From contig JAZKDW010000069.1 in assembly GCA_040387375.1 (NCBI GenBank), forward strand, positions 1 to 54,372: 54,372 nucleotides of DNA, read 5' to 3'. Source of the DNA: JAZKDW01 sp040387375 (GTDB lineage Bacteria > Pseudomonadota > Gammaproteobacteria > Burkholderiales > Burkholderiaceae_D). Below, one piece after another: positions 21,201 to 25,702 of the stretch (positions are counted from its first letter, which is position 1; each line of letters begins with the position of its first letter). The notes below the pieces were generated by a model, which had not been told where the DNA came from, did not search any database, and saw only the letters and a program-made list of their open reading frames with translations. The position numbers were made by a program, and so were the translations under genes.

Positions 21201-22460
21201 TGGAACGCGACCACCACCCTGAACGCCACGACCGCCGCCACCGGCACCACGACCGCTTCGACTTTTATCGCCATCGAAGCTGGCCAGGGGATCAATCCCA
21301 CTTACACTCGCGGCCTGGGCGACATCAACGGCGACGGCTACGACGACATCCTGTTCGCCGCGCAGTCAGCCAATGATTACAACGCCAAGGACAACGGTGG
21401 CGCCTACGTGCTGTTTGGTTCCGCCACCGGCTGGGGCAGCAACGTCAGCCTGGCCGGCCTGGCTGCGGCGGGCCGGGGTTTCCGCGTGACCGGCGCGGTC
21501 GATTTCGACTACGCGGGGTATGACGCAACCAATGCCGGCGACGTCAACGGCGACGGCTACAACGATTTCCTGATCGCAGCCTATGGCGATGACGAGTCCG
21601 CCAACGGCACCGGCGCCGCCGGTTCGGCTTACCTCATCTTCGGCCGCAGCACGGGCTGGAGAGACATCAGCCTGCTGCAGGTGCAGGATTTTGGTATCCA
21701 GATATTCGGCGGCGCGGCCAACTCTGGATTCGTCTGGCAGCAATTGGGTGACGTCGATGGCGATGGACTGGACGATCTGTCCTACTCCAACAGCAACGCC
21801 ACTACCACCACCATCCTGTACGGTAATGAAAACTTCACGTCGGGCAGTAACATCGGCGTGCAGCATATTACCGATATCAACGACGCCACGCCGGGCAACA
21901 GCATCATCAACGGCGGCATCCTGAACGCCACCCGCGGCATCGCCCTGGCCGACACCCTGATCGGCAATGCCGGCCACGACATCCTTACCGGTGACGGCGG
22001 CCGCGATGTGCTGATTGGCGGCGCCGGCAACGACCTGATGAAAGTGGCCGACGCCAACTTCTTCAAGCTCGATGGCGGCACCGGCATCGATACCGTGGAG
22101 CTGACGGCAGGCATGACCATCGACTTCACCGCGCTGGCCAATACGCGGGTCGAAGGCATCGAGGTCCTGAAGCTGGGCGCCGGCGACCAGGTGCTGACGC
22201 TCAATGCCTTTGACGTGTTGAACATGACCGGCGATCTGAACACCGCGGTCAACGATGTCAATTACCAGAAGGGACATGTGCTTGTCATCGATAGCGAGGG
22301 CGGCAACGATGACGTCACGCTCAACACGGGCTGGAACAGCACCGCGGTGGCGACTGGCGTATCGGTGTCGGGTTCGACGGGAACGTTCTCGGTATACCAG
22401 CACGGCACCGACAATATCTATGCCGTCATCGATGACGCCATCACCAGGCACATCGGCTGA
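3261..22460 (+). CDS. Giant RTX/VCBS/FG-GAP surface protein, type I secreted adhesin candidate
   Basis: This 6,399-residue secreted protein is the cargo of the type I system encoded directly behind it. There is no Sec signal. Order: residues 20-60 BapA-prefix-like (GDNLIVESASGAITVHANFF); 105-245 FecR-like; 260-415 Ser/Gly/Pro linker; 417-1317 VCBS/cadherin-like repeats including four 121-residue tandem copies; 1317-4344 RTX nonapeptides (GGxGxDxxx) alternating with a beta module; 4372-4640 four FG-GAP motifs; 4644-5185 four Ig-like (Big_5/SbsA) domains; 5210-5404 three FG-GAP; 5414-5587 RTX plus module; 5620-6180 seven FG-GAP; 6230-6399 RTX and C-terminal module. The RTX and FG-GAP loops (DxDxDG) should bind Ca2+. 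The start is a TTG with AAGGA nine bases upstream. Expected role: adhesion, aggregation or biofilm on the cell surface; target unknown. The end overlaps the exporter ATG by one base (TGATG). Confidence 0.9.
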   Translation: MTTDNASGLLNSTGKSDLPPLDLSAIEGNKLSRDGDNLIVESASGAITVHANFFSDPDALVTFPGSSIEFSADMLVASFPFLQAAALVAGFDSSGAGEDGTATVVATIRETDGKARIIRNGNEIPVKPGDAILDGDIIDSSGSTAVKVEFVRALSRDASDEPATAVIGPNSRIQFDGKINTQSDAQELSVTLTMTSGAIAIDNLPGNGEGLAINTPSGTVIARGQDVGINVNGLNGETTVMALGDSASPWSTDSGIFIDRAGVETRMSIGGDGVVFQAGNSSFAPLGSASSTQLSPISSLLDAPGASSGGADPSGTPGSNMFSNTGPFSGTDSRAPFSGLSGGSPSGSSSSSSSPIQEIAPFSSVSPGGIYSGTGPTSPATGSTSLPGNVPALPGAPAGNSSGLITPQAQELPGLILTAISGISTADMSETNAVLVASGTLSTNKGAVGFVAQTLVPGSGGYGKFSITAAGEWSYIANSAHDEFKFGTVYTDTISVATSDGILQTITVNINGTNDVPVVSNLAGAALGSVTEAGNQDDGTSVAGTGSVTGTLSATDTDANATMAWSIVGTPAATYGSFALDAATGVWIYTLDNTLAATQALKEGESVTQAYTARVTDNLGASADQTVTVTINGTNDLPVVTNTAGARAGSVTESGNLDDGTVVAGTASATGTLSVSDVDADATRTWSIQGTPSTTYGSLALDAATGVWTYTLDNTLAATQALKEGESVTQTYTARMTDDFGAWVDQTVTITINGSNDVLSVSNGAGARAGSITEAGHLDDGTVAAGTASATGTLSAFDADADATGVWSIEGTPATTYGSFALNASTGVWTYTLDNTLAATQALKEGQSVTQAYTARVTDNLGAWVEQTVTVTINGTNDVPVVTNAAGALAGSVTESGHLDDGTVVAGTASATGTLSVSDVDADATRTWSIQGTPSTTYGSLALDASTGVWIYTLDNTLAATQALKEGQLVTQTYTARATDDFGAWVNQTITISINGTNDLPVATADTGSTAENATLTVAAGSGLLDNDTDVDADATHTVSAVNGLAGNVAIAVAGTTGGSFTIAADGAYTFNPGSAFDYLAAGESQVTSVTYTNRDNNGAVSSNTLSVTVTGSNDTPVAMAATTSATEDGSLVTGTLTSTDLDVTGRTATYTLDAPVAGLTLATNGSYSFDPANAAYQSLALGATTSVVANYTVTDDKGATGTSTLTITVTGVNDLAVIGGVSSASLTETDAALTAGGTLTVSDVDGTQTFVAQTLAAGSNGYGKFSIDSAGVWTYAANNAHNEFSDGVAYTDSITVATTDGVLKVITVTITGTTDVYAGGSGGDTLTGGPDADTLSGGAGGDTYIITDPRNVVVESAGEGIDEVRTTLTAYTLTANVENLVFTGTGNAAGTGNELANTITGNVGNDTLDGGIGADTLIGGAGNDVYVVDNAGDIVTEALNAGTDEVRTTLTAYTLTANVENLVFTGTGNAAGTGNGLANTITGNVGNDTLDGGAGADTLIGGAGDDVYIVDNAGDVVTEAANEGTDTVRTSLASHTLAANVENLVFTGSTNATGTGNALANTITGGTGNDTLDGGAGIDTLSGGDGNDTLVYDANDSLIDGGAGTDTLRFLANANLATDNVTLSNIEVLDMRAVNGGTATQIELSAADVRALLASGTTTLTINGDSGDRIVVSDQWVRGSTAGGYTSFTRVHNAETLTLNLSTGVDLVANLGGSSSDDNLVGDSTADTLAGGAGNDTLNGGGGIDTMTGGTGNDVYTVDVAGDVVNEEASEGTDEIRTVLTSYSLAGLPNIENLTYTDVTYIAPGAGAFTGTGNALDNVITGGNGADTLTGGLGNDTLVGLDGNDTFIGDAGNDSISGGNGTDTIDYSAETGGVTVTLATTGGSASGAIIGTDQISGIENITGGAGNDNITGSDDLNLLAGGLGNDTLDGGAGDDTLIGGAGNDSYIGGLGTDTADFSGETSSISINLGTGIGTDGSGGSDTFTGVENVTGGSAGDTLTGDAIANRLDGGAGADTLTGGAGDDVYIVDNAGDVVTEAANEGTETVRTSLASHTLAANVENLVFTGSTNATGTGNALANTITGGTGNDTLDGGAGIDTLSGGDGNDTLVYDANDSLIDGGAGTDTLRFLANANLATDNVTLSNIEVLDMRAVNGGTATQIELSAADVRALLASGTTTLTINGDSGDRIVVSDQWVRGSTAGGYTSFTRVHNAETLTLNLSTGVDLVANLGGSSSDDNLVGDSTADTLAGGAGNDTLNGGGGIDTMTGGTGNDVYTVDVAGDVVNEEASEGTDEIRTVLTSYSLAGLPNIENLTYSDVTYIAPGAGAFTGTGNDLDNVITGGNGADTLTGGIGNDTLVGLDGNDTFIGDAGNDSISGGNGTDTIDYSAETGGVTVTLATTVGSASGAIIGTDQISGIENITGGAGNDNITGSDDFNLLDGGLGNDTLAGGAGNDTLLGGGGNDTLDGGFGNDTLIGGTGNDSYIGGVGIDTADFSGESSGISVNLGAGTGTDGNGGSDTFTGVENVTGGSGNDILTGDANANRLDGGAGNDTIAGAAGNDTLIGGLGIDTLDYSAISAAVTVNMSAAAVGLVAANTASDGQGGTDSLSGFEYVLGGSGNDTLVGGAEVNLLVGNAGNDLLSGGAGNDTLQGGVGDDSLRGGAGDDSLDGGSNLSGGDTADYSDQATAVIVNLGTVSATGTTIGVDSLSNIENIAGGSGADTLTGDASANQIWGNAGNDTILGGDGNDSLRGGQGNDSIDGGIGIDTVVFDDVNGPITVNLAAGSAVGTNSGTDILLNIENIVGSGGSDTLTGSAGDNVIDGADGGDSINGGDGNDTILYDENDAFVDGGAGTGDVLLVRAGLTTLDLTLVRDEVFTNFEILDVTVAGTQFVKISDTDIKALTGGGATGTLIIRGGSEDSVRLVGANWPTTSIPVEVIDGANYNVYTYNGATVKIKEGVSVGYLFSSGELGELTTASSGGDVYEGNGGNDTLYAGGGDDYGNAGSGDDLMTGDAGNDTLLGGTGNDTIYGGDAIDSAASGNDSIDGGDGNDSISAADGDDTVSGGAGNDTISAGSGSDSVTGGEGNDSILAGSGNDTVDAGGGNDLINEGEGEDSINAGTGDDTVIGGAGNDTLDGSSGVDTIDYSAESAAVTINLSTGSGTGTGIGTDTLLNFENVIGGAGNDVITGNDAANRITGGSGSDSIATGGGNDWILFDANDVLVDAGIGVDTLAIADTTVFDFTAIDDSRYIGIEEIDLTGNGVQDIRLNAADVVAFSDSTDTLKIHGDAGDKLTLAGNWVNAGTQPVSYNGAANQSYVKLTLVIDATTTATVLVDPALTLDIVYQGAATSDTLSGGAGADSVDGGAGNDSLDGAAGADSVYGGIGNDTIIYDSNDIYQDGGADTDTLKFAATASGVVLDFGDLARPAADGLRPTLTGFEIIDITGAGNNSVVIDSTALKALSDSTDSLDINGNTGDTVYIVGSWTTTGTPVGGYNIYTKDGATLRVATAIAVGAVVDDPNGDLSSANPIPGATSGADVIRGLGGDDTLNGALGADVLRGGAGNDVLIYDASDLIVDGGDDTDTLQLSASLNLAGVAGNKITNIEIINLVAGSGSVTLSATAADIVALNTAATVRVNGDASDSVALSGNWVTGATTSGFTAYTLDGATLNIAQAIVVTVTYSGTSQGNIMIAGAGNQTLDALAGNDSLDGGSGSDILLAGSGDDVLVHDAADSLISGGAGTDTLQISGAGVTIDLTAIANSIITGIEKIDLTGSGDNTLVTSADDVQALSTDTDTLIVTGNVGDSVRLSGSGWEARGSELVAGITYNKFIGYATDGSLVTVLGGLKMVKGDQIVGAGGNDTLVGGTGSDDIQGMAGNDSIDGGTGSDLLDGGADDDTIVYDALDTTLGGGLGNDTLQLNTSGEIIDLQEAGRPATGALRPALSSFEVIDLNTSGANVLILDEASLSGLAGSTLTVSGNASDIVFVDGVLSSTLNLTGGVTQTALTRGTSGADTITGTSGQDAIKTDAGNDTVDGGLGADIIYTGIGDDRVSYDAADLRVFGGTGTDTLVISAVDSDGGINATVAGTNSVAGDIDLTLVAGSIVSGFEVIEMRGNGNQTVKLDSGSVQTLSDTDHITVMGDLGDVLKLYGAWVYSNVESDSDGKLYTVMNKGDAYVHVVSEVTLDITNELGGKVVIGTSGADDRTVATNGGVITGDGDDLIRINNMSFTGVDGGRGYDKVYFQFTGDINTALLSPTSLTNIEEIDLASGSTGANKLILTPEKLLQMTDSDRILVVKGNIANDSIDLYGQWSPIETAADVLYNGVTYKALTASNGAQLYYTPGLAVAKVDPTQQMTAFSVAYDDGAYLVSAGIDKYAGWKVADAGDVNKDGITDIIVNQAGSAYVVFGTESMQGQIDLNNLGSRGFMINAVGNGLGGHTFAHYPEWQSLNYGLTPIGDVNGDGIADMVSSTNEYNTFRVVYGRTEWSDIDLTSSATFASGSSNGFTVTTSFNWSGGVLGGLAGVGDVNGDGYDDYVINNMWSSDINNQGDSGKSYLMFGGAYSGNITTSSMSTTRGVVLSSDSSNYIKLGTDITALGDINADGFADFAMGGPGLNNAGTNGQQERSGSGYIVFGKAEGWGNSVVVQRDNTGPTLRGGNGTPVDGQTGYPLAYPTEFQQAFSESVTFGTGYISLYNQATGVLVEKFDVTTGLGSLGGKMGLRGWHVANDLLQLNTFNPLAPNTGYYFTIDATAIRDLAGNYFAGIADSTTWNFSTTSAALNDVTAPTLGANVTLYHSVPEGTAGVNISTSGGSTGIAPVPTNTAGNPIYRLDFSFNENMKPYGTVTVSQNGSVVEVFDLQTGLGSRGGSVQFHSGTVVQDSNSYGLNFGATLSGNTLTTVTLSGFQDVAGNRLNGGIAQNFSYTTSADTTGPVLTNGWRLHSPSDGQGGVSVENNIVFQADETLLPGASGSIQLRLSSSYNGTAVETFAWSSALVASNGVYTLAGNHGGVLTINNRTVTLNPGANLAYNTGYDLYVSAGALTDPSGNAATGYTAVGGYNFTTTTGLLAVAGGNAVDHSLKVAVGDNLVISFNESVTAGTASLGSQFVKLWNSSGTLIESFDVADSDGSNGSKGGNLSFTGYNVVINPAQNLALASGYYLTVDSQAIKSLNAASTTYYAGVSNTTTLSFSSEAAVQIDPGQLNSDFLGQWAGQQIEGVGDVDGDGINDFVVGSYQQVNDATIPGGYAYGKYYLVFGQAGQWAPIQNIQQLKDAGRVVEIYGTAGNWLTRVVEFGDLNKDGFNDLLLTSGGWYPDNDGSPVDRLASNDGDIDAGAAFVVYGQARSNWTTSVNITQLGTGGLEITGGLPQEQFGFSAATGDFNNDGTIDIVFGMPVNHRDGYASGEGFVLNGGDFTDSLMNVGTAGADTILGDFNANRIAGQQGNDIIYGLGGADILRGGADNDTIGISDLNFVLVDGGTGTDTLKFVGHGINLDMTGYAGASVRSFETIDLTGDGNNSLVINYSEVSYLLERQLSQAYGNNVKLTINGDAGDAVTLEGPWAVVGTDATHTTYALEGLYIRIDSDVTRTVQGWTIPYNGATMDLFAMPSGFRTSTVTSGMGLDSAQGNFLINIGDINNDGFNDFAVRQDVVTSTALRWYERREHLQGENVNGVGVWGWYPQLNARSDTVTSGEAYIVYGKAGGLGTVNLAAPVGGNAIKLTGSASANENLGVYMNGLGDINGDGVSDMVIGASQSSKTFTFNEGGEKSAGDPTGTDLAHATDRYQTVPGIGSQSPDWNNDSWAVSNEGRQYFFLGNNEALVNKTGGAISTTTLANDYNSSTALPTTYDTAIEAITDLPDRGPANNVANTVYTYSTTATAADGSFIGAAGAQYGSNWQPVSLGDVNGDGFDDFVTGTSSSRLILGSASGWTGLDVLSSTVTWTQKLVTISGNQNNNGIVAAGDVNGDGYADFLLNWDGNGAHLIFGKAGNNWNATTTLNATTAATGTTTASTFIAIEAGQGINPTYTRGLGDINGDGYDDILFAAQSANDYNAKDNGGAYVLFGSATGWGSNVSLAGLAAAGRGFRVTGAVDFDYAGYDATNAGDVNGDGYNDFLIAAYGDDESANGTGAAGSAYLIFGRSTGWRDISLLQVQDFGIQIFGGAANSGFVWQQLGDVDGDGLDDLSYSNSNATTTTILYGNENFTSGSNIGVQHITDINDATPGNSIINGGILNATRGIALADTLIGNAGHDILTGDGGRDVLIGGAGNDLMKVADANFFKLDGGTGIDTVELTAGMTIDFTALANTRVEGIEVLKLGAGDQVLTLNAFDVLNMTGDLNTAVNDVNYQKGHVLVIDSEGGNDDVTLNTGWNSTAVATGVSVSGSTGTFSVYQHGTDNIYAVIDDAITRHIG
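3561..3995 (+). other. FecR-like domain in the adhesin N terminus
   Basis: This stretch codes for residues about 101-245. GNEIPVKPGDAILDGDII, followed by a segment ending VIGPNSRIQFDG, and LAINTPSGTVIARGQDVGI resemble the FecR fold: a 'parameter' beta hairpin and then a T-P-x-G-x-x-x-A-R-G strand. In LapA-type adhesins the N terminus holds a folded retention module that plugs the outer-membrane channel. This domain may play that role here; that is inference. Confidence 0.5.
4842..6293 (+). repeat. Four tandem 363-bp (121-residue) VCBS-like repeats in the adhesin
   Basis: The string GGCAGCGTCAC (or one-base variants) recurs at 4842, 5205, 5568 and 5931, exactly 363 bases apart. Each unit encodes SVTE(A/S)G..DDGT, a conserved YTLDNTLAATQALKEG segment and QTVT(V/I)TINGTND. 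The copies share long identical DNA stretches, which suggests recent expansion or homogenisation. They are extended beta-sandwich stalk domains of the VCBS/cadherin-like type. Confidence 0.85.
7735..9285 (+). repeat. Tandem duplication in RTX region, copy A (1,551 bp)
   Basis: This unit starts at GATGGCGGCGCAGGCGCCGA and is repeated head-to-tail from 9286 with a constant offset of 1,551 bases. From 7842 to 8644 I found no difference from 9393-10195, about 803 bases. Outside that core the copies differ at scattered bases, for example GATACC versus GAAACC at 7840. Confidence 0.85.
9286..10890 (+). repeat. Tandem duplication in RTX region, copy B (1,605 bp)
   Basis: This is the second copy of the unit at 7735-9285. 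It is 54 bases longer because it carries two extra RTX nonapeptides (18 residues) near 10,600. It keeps the reading frame throughout. Confidence 0.85.
16375..17170 (+). repeat. FG-GAP (integrin-propeller) repeats, first group of four
   Basis: Four DxDxDG loops of the FG-GAP type are encoded: GDVNKDGITDIIV, GDVNGDGIADMVS, GDVNGDGYDDYVI and GDINADGFADFAM. Each is followed within about 30-45 residues by a Y(V/L/I)(V/M)FG strand, the usual blade layout of integrin alpha propellers. Confidence 0.85.
17190..18813 (+). repeat. Four Ig-like (Big_5/SbsA-type) domains
   Basis: Residues about 4644-5185. The domains begin DNTGPTLRGG, DVTAPTLGAN, DTTGPVLTNG and VAGGNAVDHSL. They carry the family's FSE(S/N)V.-G-..L-...G..VE.FD pattern and NPLAPNTGYYFTID or equivalent, followed by an ALRDLAGN-like strand. 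They sit between FG-GAP motifs 4 and 5. Confidence 0.75.
18880..19470 (+). repeat. FG-GAP repeats, second group of three
   Basis: Three motifs are encoded: GDVDGDGINDFVV, GDLNKDGFNDLLL and GDFNNDGTIDIVF. Together with the four motifs before the Ig block they would make seven blades. An RTX block and a copy of the beta module follow (19500-20020). Confidence 0.8.
20120..21830 (+). repeat. FG-GAP repeats, third group of seven
   Basis: Seven motifs occur without a break: GDINNDGFNDFAV, GDINGDGVSDMVI, GDVNGDGFDDFVT, GDVNGDGYADFLL, GDINGDGYDDILF, GDVNGDGYNDFLI and GDVDGDGLDDLSY. Seven is the blade number of integrin-type propellers. Confidence 0.85.
22090..22457 (+). other. C-terminal beta module and presumed type I secretion signal
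   Basis: Residues about 6277-6399 follow the last RTX block (GGAGNDLMKV..DGGTGIDTVEL). The segment has the same layout as the module repeated inside the RTX region: IDFTALANTRVEGIEVLKLG, DVLNMTGDL, VLVIDSEGGNDDVTL and a final strand ending DDAITRHIG. Type I substrates carry their uncleaved signal here, so this last copy is likely to contain it. Confidence 0.55.
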
Positions 22461-24340
22461 TGGGCGAGCCGCAAACCGGGTCGGGTATCGACCAAGACAA
22501 GCCCTCGCCCAAAGCGGGCCGGCCGCGTGCACTGCTGCGCTGGTTGTGGGGCTTCATCAGCGCCCCCAGCCCGCGCACGCAAGCCGGCAGCGCTGCCATC
22601 ATGGAGGAACCCGGCGCGGGGCGCGACTGGCTGCATGAATTGCTGCTGCCCCTGCGGCCCGCCTACCGGCAGGCGCTCACGCTGGCATTCGTGATCAACC
22701 TGATTGCGCTCGGCGCCGCCGTCTATTCGCTGCAAGTGTATGACCGGGTGGTCGCCCACGCCGGCTACTCGTCGCTGGTCGCGCTGACAATCGGCATGCT
22801 GATCGCCATCGCTCTCGACATGGTGCTGCGCAGCGGCCGCGCGCACCTGCTGCAACGGCTCGGCCTGCAGATCGAGGCCGCCATTGCGCGGCGTGCCTTT
22901 GCGCGCTTGCTGAACCTGCCGGCAGTGGTCCTCGAAAGCCGCCCGCCGGCTTACTGGCAGACCGTATTTCGTGACATCGAGCTGGTGCGTTCGACCTGTT
23001 CCGGCGCCACCGCGCTGCTGCTGATCGACTTGCCGTTCCTGGTGCTGGCGCTGGCGATGCTGGCGATGATAGCGTGGCCGCTGTTGCCGGTTGCGCTCGG
23101 CACCATTGTCGTTTTCATGCTTCTTGCATGGCGCTCCGGCCGCGTCACCCGCCACGCGGCCGAGACCGAGCGCGAGAAGCTGGTCGGGCGCGATGCGGCG
23201 ATTGCCGAACTGGCGGGCGCGCGCATGATGCTGAAGACCATCGGCGCGCAGCAGGGCGCGCACGAACGCTGGGACAAGAACTATGCCGAGTGGATGAGCG
23301 AGGCGCTGGCCCGCAGCCGCGAGTCGGACCATTACCGCGACCTGGCTTATGGCATGACCACGCTTAACACGGTGGTCACGACCGGTTTCGGCGCGCTGGC
23401 CATACTCGCCAACCTGATGACGATGGGCGCGCTGATCGCCGCCAACATCCTGGCCGGCCGCATGATTTCGCCGCTGGTGCAGCTGGTTGGCCAGTGGAAG
23501 CAGTTCGGCCAGTACCAGGCCGCCAGGAAGCGCCTTGACGCGCTGTTCGCACTGCCGATGGAGCGCGCGGAAACCGGCGTCTCGCTGCCACGCCCGAAAG
23601 GCACGCTGCTGCTCGATAACGCCACCTTTCGCTATCCCGGCAGCGAGCATGACCAGCTGCAGGCGATCGCCGGCCAGCTCGGGCCGCATGGCCTGCATGC
23701 CATCGTCGGCGCCAACGGCAGCGGCAAAAGCACGCTGCTTAAATTGCTGCGCGGCCTGTATCGCCCGGCCAGCGGCCGTGTGCTGCTCGACGGCGGCGAC
23801 CTCGCCCAGTTCTCGCAGCAGGACCTGGCGCGCTGGATCGGTTATCTGCCGCAGCAGGTGCAACTGCTTTCCGGCACTGTGCGCGACAACATCGTGCTGG
23901 CCGAACCGGACATCGATGACGAACACATCATCCAGGCGGCGCGGCGCGCCTGCGCCCACGACTTTGTGATCGACCTGCCCGACGGATATGCGACCGAAGT
24001 GGGCGAGGGCGGCAGCCGCTTTTCCGGCGGCGAGCGCAAGCGCATCGCGATCGCCCAGGTCTTGCTGCGCGATCCGCCCATCCTGCTGCTGGACGAACCG
24101 ACGGCTGACCTCGACCGCGAGGCCGAGCAGGCTTTCATCGCCACGCTGCGCGCGCTGGCGGCGGACCACACGGTGCTGGTCGTCACCCACAGCATCGCAG
24201 TGCTGAGCCAGTGCAACGGCATCCTGGTGCTGGAAAAAGGCCGGCTCAAAGCGGCCGGCCCGGCGCGCCAGATATTGCCCGGGCTCGGATTCGGCGAGCC
24301 GCAACCGCCGCGAAAGGAATCGAATGCCGCACTCGCCTGA
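22460..24340 (+). CDS. Type I secretion ABC transporter (permease-ATPase, LapB/PrtD-like)
   Basis: This 626-residue inner-membrane exporter should drive the giant protein through the type I channel with ATP. The first 70 residues are hydrophilic; about 70-370 form the membrane domain (for example LAFVINLIALGAAVYSLQVYDRV, LLLIDLPFLVLALAMLAMIAW). The ATPase domain has Walker A GANGSGKST at residue 417, a Q-loop (GYLPQQVQLLSGTVRDNI), signature FSGGERKR near 521, Walker B PILLLDEPTADLD near 541 and a switch His in VVTHS. There is no N-terminal C39-peptidase-like domain, so it is unlikely to process a leader. Its ATG overlaps the adhesin stop, and the next gene overlaps its end by 17 bases, so the genes are probably translationally coupled. 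Confidence 0.93.
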   Translation: MGEPQTGSGIDQDKPSPKAGRPRALLRWLWGFISAPSPRTQAGSAAIMEEPGAGRDWLHELLLPLRPAYRQALTLAFVINLIALGAAVYSLQVYDRVVAHAGYSSLVALTIGMLIAIALDMVLRSGRAHLLQRLGLQIEAAIARRAFARLLNLPAVVLESRPPAYWQTVFRDIELVRSTCSGATALLLIDLPFLVLALAMLAMIAWPLLPVALGTIVVFMLLAWRSGRVTRHAAETEREKLVGRDAAIAELAGARMMLKTIGAQQGAHERWDKNYAEWMSEALARSRESDHYRDLAYGMTTLNTVVTTGFGALAILANLMTMGALIAANILAGRMISPLVQLVGQWKQFGQYQAARKRLDALFALPMERAETGVSLPRPKGTLLLDNATFRYPGSEHDQLQAIAGQLGPHGLHAIVGANGSGKSTLLKLLRGLYRPASGRVLLDGGDLAQFSQQDLARWIGYLPQQVQLLSGTVRDNIVLAEPDIDDEHIIQAARRACAHDFVIDLPDGYATEVGEGGSRFSGGERKRIAIAQVLLRDPPILLLDEPTADLDREAEQAFIATLRALAADHTVLVVTHSIAVLSQCNGILVLEKGRLKAAGPARQILPGLGFGEPQPPRKESNAALA

Positions 24341-25634
24341 GTCAAGACTGGACGCGCTGCTCGAGCGCGCCGGCAAGCCGGTCTGGCGGCGCTGGGACCT
24401 GCGGCTGGTGCTGTTGCTGATTGCCGCGCTGGCATGGTCGTTCGTCGGCCAGGTCGATCAGGTGGTAACCGCCCCGGGCAAGGTGATTCCGCAGAATAAG
24501 GTCAAGGTCATCCAGCATCTGGAGGGCGGCATCGTCAAGCGTGTCATCGTGCGCGAAAACGCCGTGGTCAAGGCTGGTGATCCGCTGGTGGATCTCGACC
24601 TCGCGACCGGCGGCATCAACCTGGCGGAAATGACGGCGCGCATGGCCGCCCTGCAGTTCGCCAAGGCGCGCCTGGAAGCGGAGTCGCAAGGCAACGCGCC
24701 CAAGTTCCCCCCCGACCTGACCAACCAGTATCCTGCCGTCGCCGAGGCTGAACGCTCGACTTACAAGGCGCGCCGTGACGAGCTGGCGGGCGCGCTGGCT
24801 GCCTTCAGCGGCCAGAGTGCGCAAGGGCGTCAGCGTGTGACCGAACTGCAAGCCAAGCTCGTTTCGCTGCAAGCCAACCTGAGGCTGGCGAACCAGGAAC
24901 TCGCGGTGTCCGAAGACCTGGTCAAGGACAAGCTGACTTCGCAGCTGGAACACTTCCAGCGCAAGAGCGCGGTGGAACGGCTGAAGGGCGAAGTGGCGAT
25001 GACGCAGCAGGCGATACCCGGAGCGCAGGCGGGCCAGAATGAAACCGACGGCCGCCGCCGCGAAGAGGAAGCCAGGTTCCGGCGCCGTGCCGCCGACGAG
25101 CTGGGCGAAATGGAACGCAAGCTGACCAGCCTGCAGCAGGAGCTCGGGCGCGCCAACGACCAGGAAGGCCGCTCGCTGATCCGCGCGCCGATCGACGGAG
25201 TGGTCAAGAATGTGCGTTACCAGTCGGCCGGCAATGTGGTCAAGCCGGGCGAGCCGATCATGGAAATCGTCCCGGTCGGCGAAGAGCTGGTGATCGAGGT
25301 CAACCTGAATCCGTCCGACCGCGGTTACGTCACCCTCAACCAGCCTGCGCTGGTGAAGATTTCCGCCTACGATTATTTCCGCTACGGCGGGCTGGAAGGG
25401 AAAGTGACCGCGATCGCCGCCGACACCGACACCGGCACCGGCAGGAACGAAGAGCATTTTTACCGTGTGACGGTCAGCACCAAACGCGCGTGGCTTGGCG
25501 CCTCGCCAGGGCAGTTTCCGATCACCCCCGGCATGGTGGGGGAAGTCGATATCAAGGCGAACTCGCAATCGATTTTCTGGATGCTGATCAAGCCGGTGCT
25601 CAAGCTCAAGCATGAAGCATTCAGGGAAGTCTGA
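24324..25634 (+). CDS. Type I secretion periplasmic adaptor (HlyD/LapC family)
   Basis: This 436-residue membrane-fusion protein links the ABC exporter to the outer-membrane channel. A short cytoplasmic N terminus precedes one membrane span (LVLLLIAALAWSFVG, about 28-42). Then come the first lipoyl half (GKVIPQNKVKVIQHLEGGIVKRVIVREN), a long helical hairpin with coiled-coil character (about 100-285), the second lipoyl half (SLIRAPIDGVVKNVRYQS) and the beta-barrel domain ending in GMVGEVDIKANSQS, a classic HlyD-family C-terminal pattern. Length is normal. The start lies inside the ABC gene. Confidence 0.93.
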   Translation: MPHSPESRLDALLERAGKPVWRRWDLRLVLLLIAALAWSFVGQVDQVVTAPGKVIPQNKVKVIQHLEGGIVKRVIVRENAVVKAGDPLVDLDLATGGINLAEMTARMAALQFAKARLEAESQGNAPKFPPDLTNQYPAVAEAERSTYKARRDELAGALAAFSGQSAQGRQRVTELQAKLVSLQANLRLANQELAVSEDLVKDKLTSQLEHFQRKSAVERLKGEVAMTQQAIPGAQAGQNETDGRRREEEARFRRRAADELGEMERKLTSLQQELGRANDQEGRSLIRAPIDGVVKNVRYQSAGNVVKPGEPIMEIVPVGEELVIEVNLNPSDRGYVTLNQPALVKISAYDYFRYGGLEGKVTAIAADTDTGTGRNEEHFYRVTVSTKRAWLGASPGQFPITPGMVGEVDIKANSQSIFWMLIKPVLKLKHEAFREV

Positions 25635-25702
25635 TGCGAACAAATTTTTTTCAGGTTCATTATCAATCGTGGCTGCTAGCGCGGTCTTCACAGGGAAATA
25701 AA

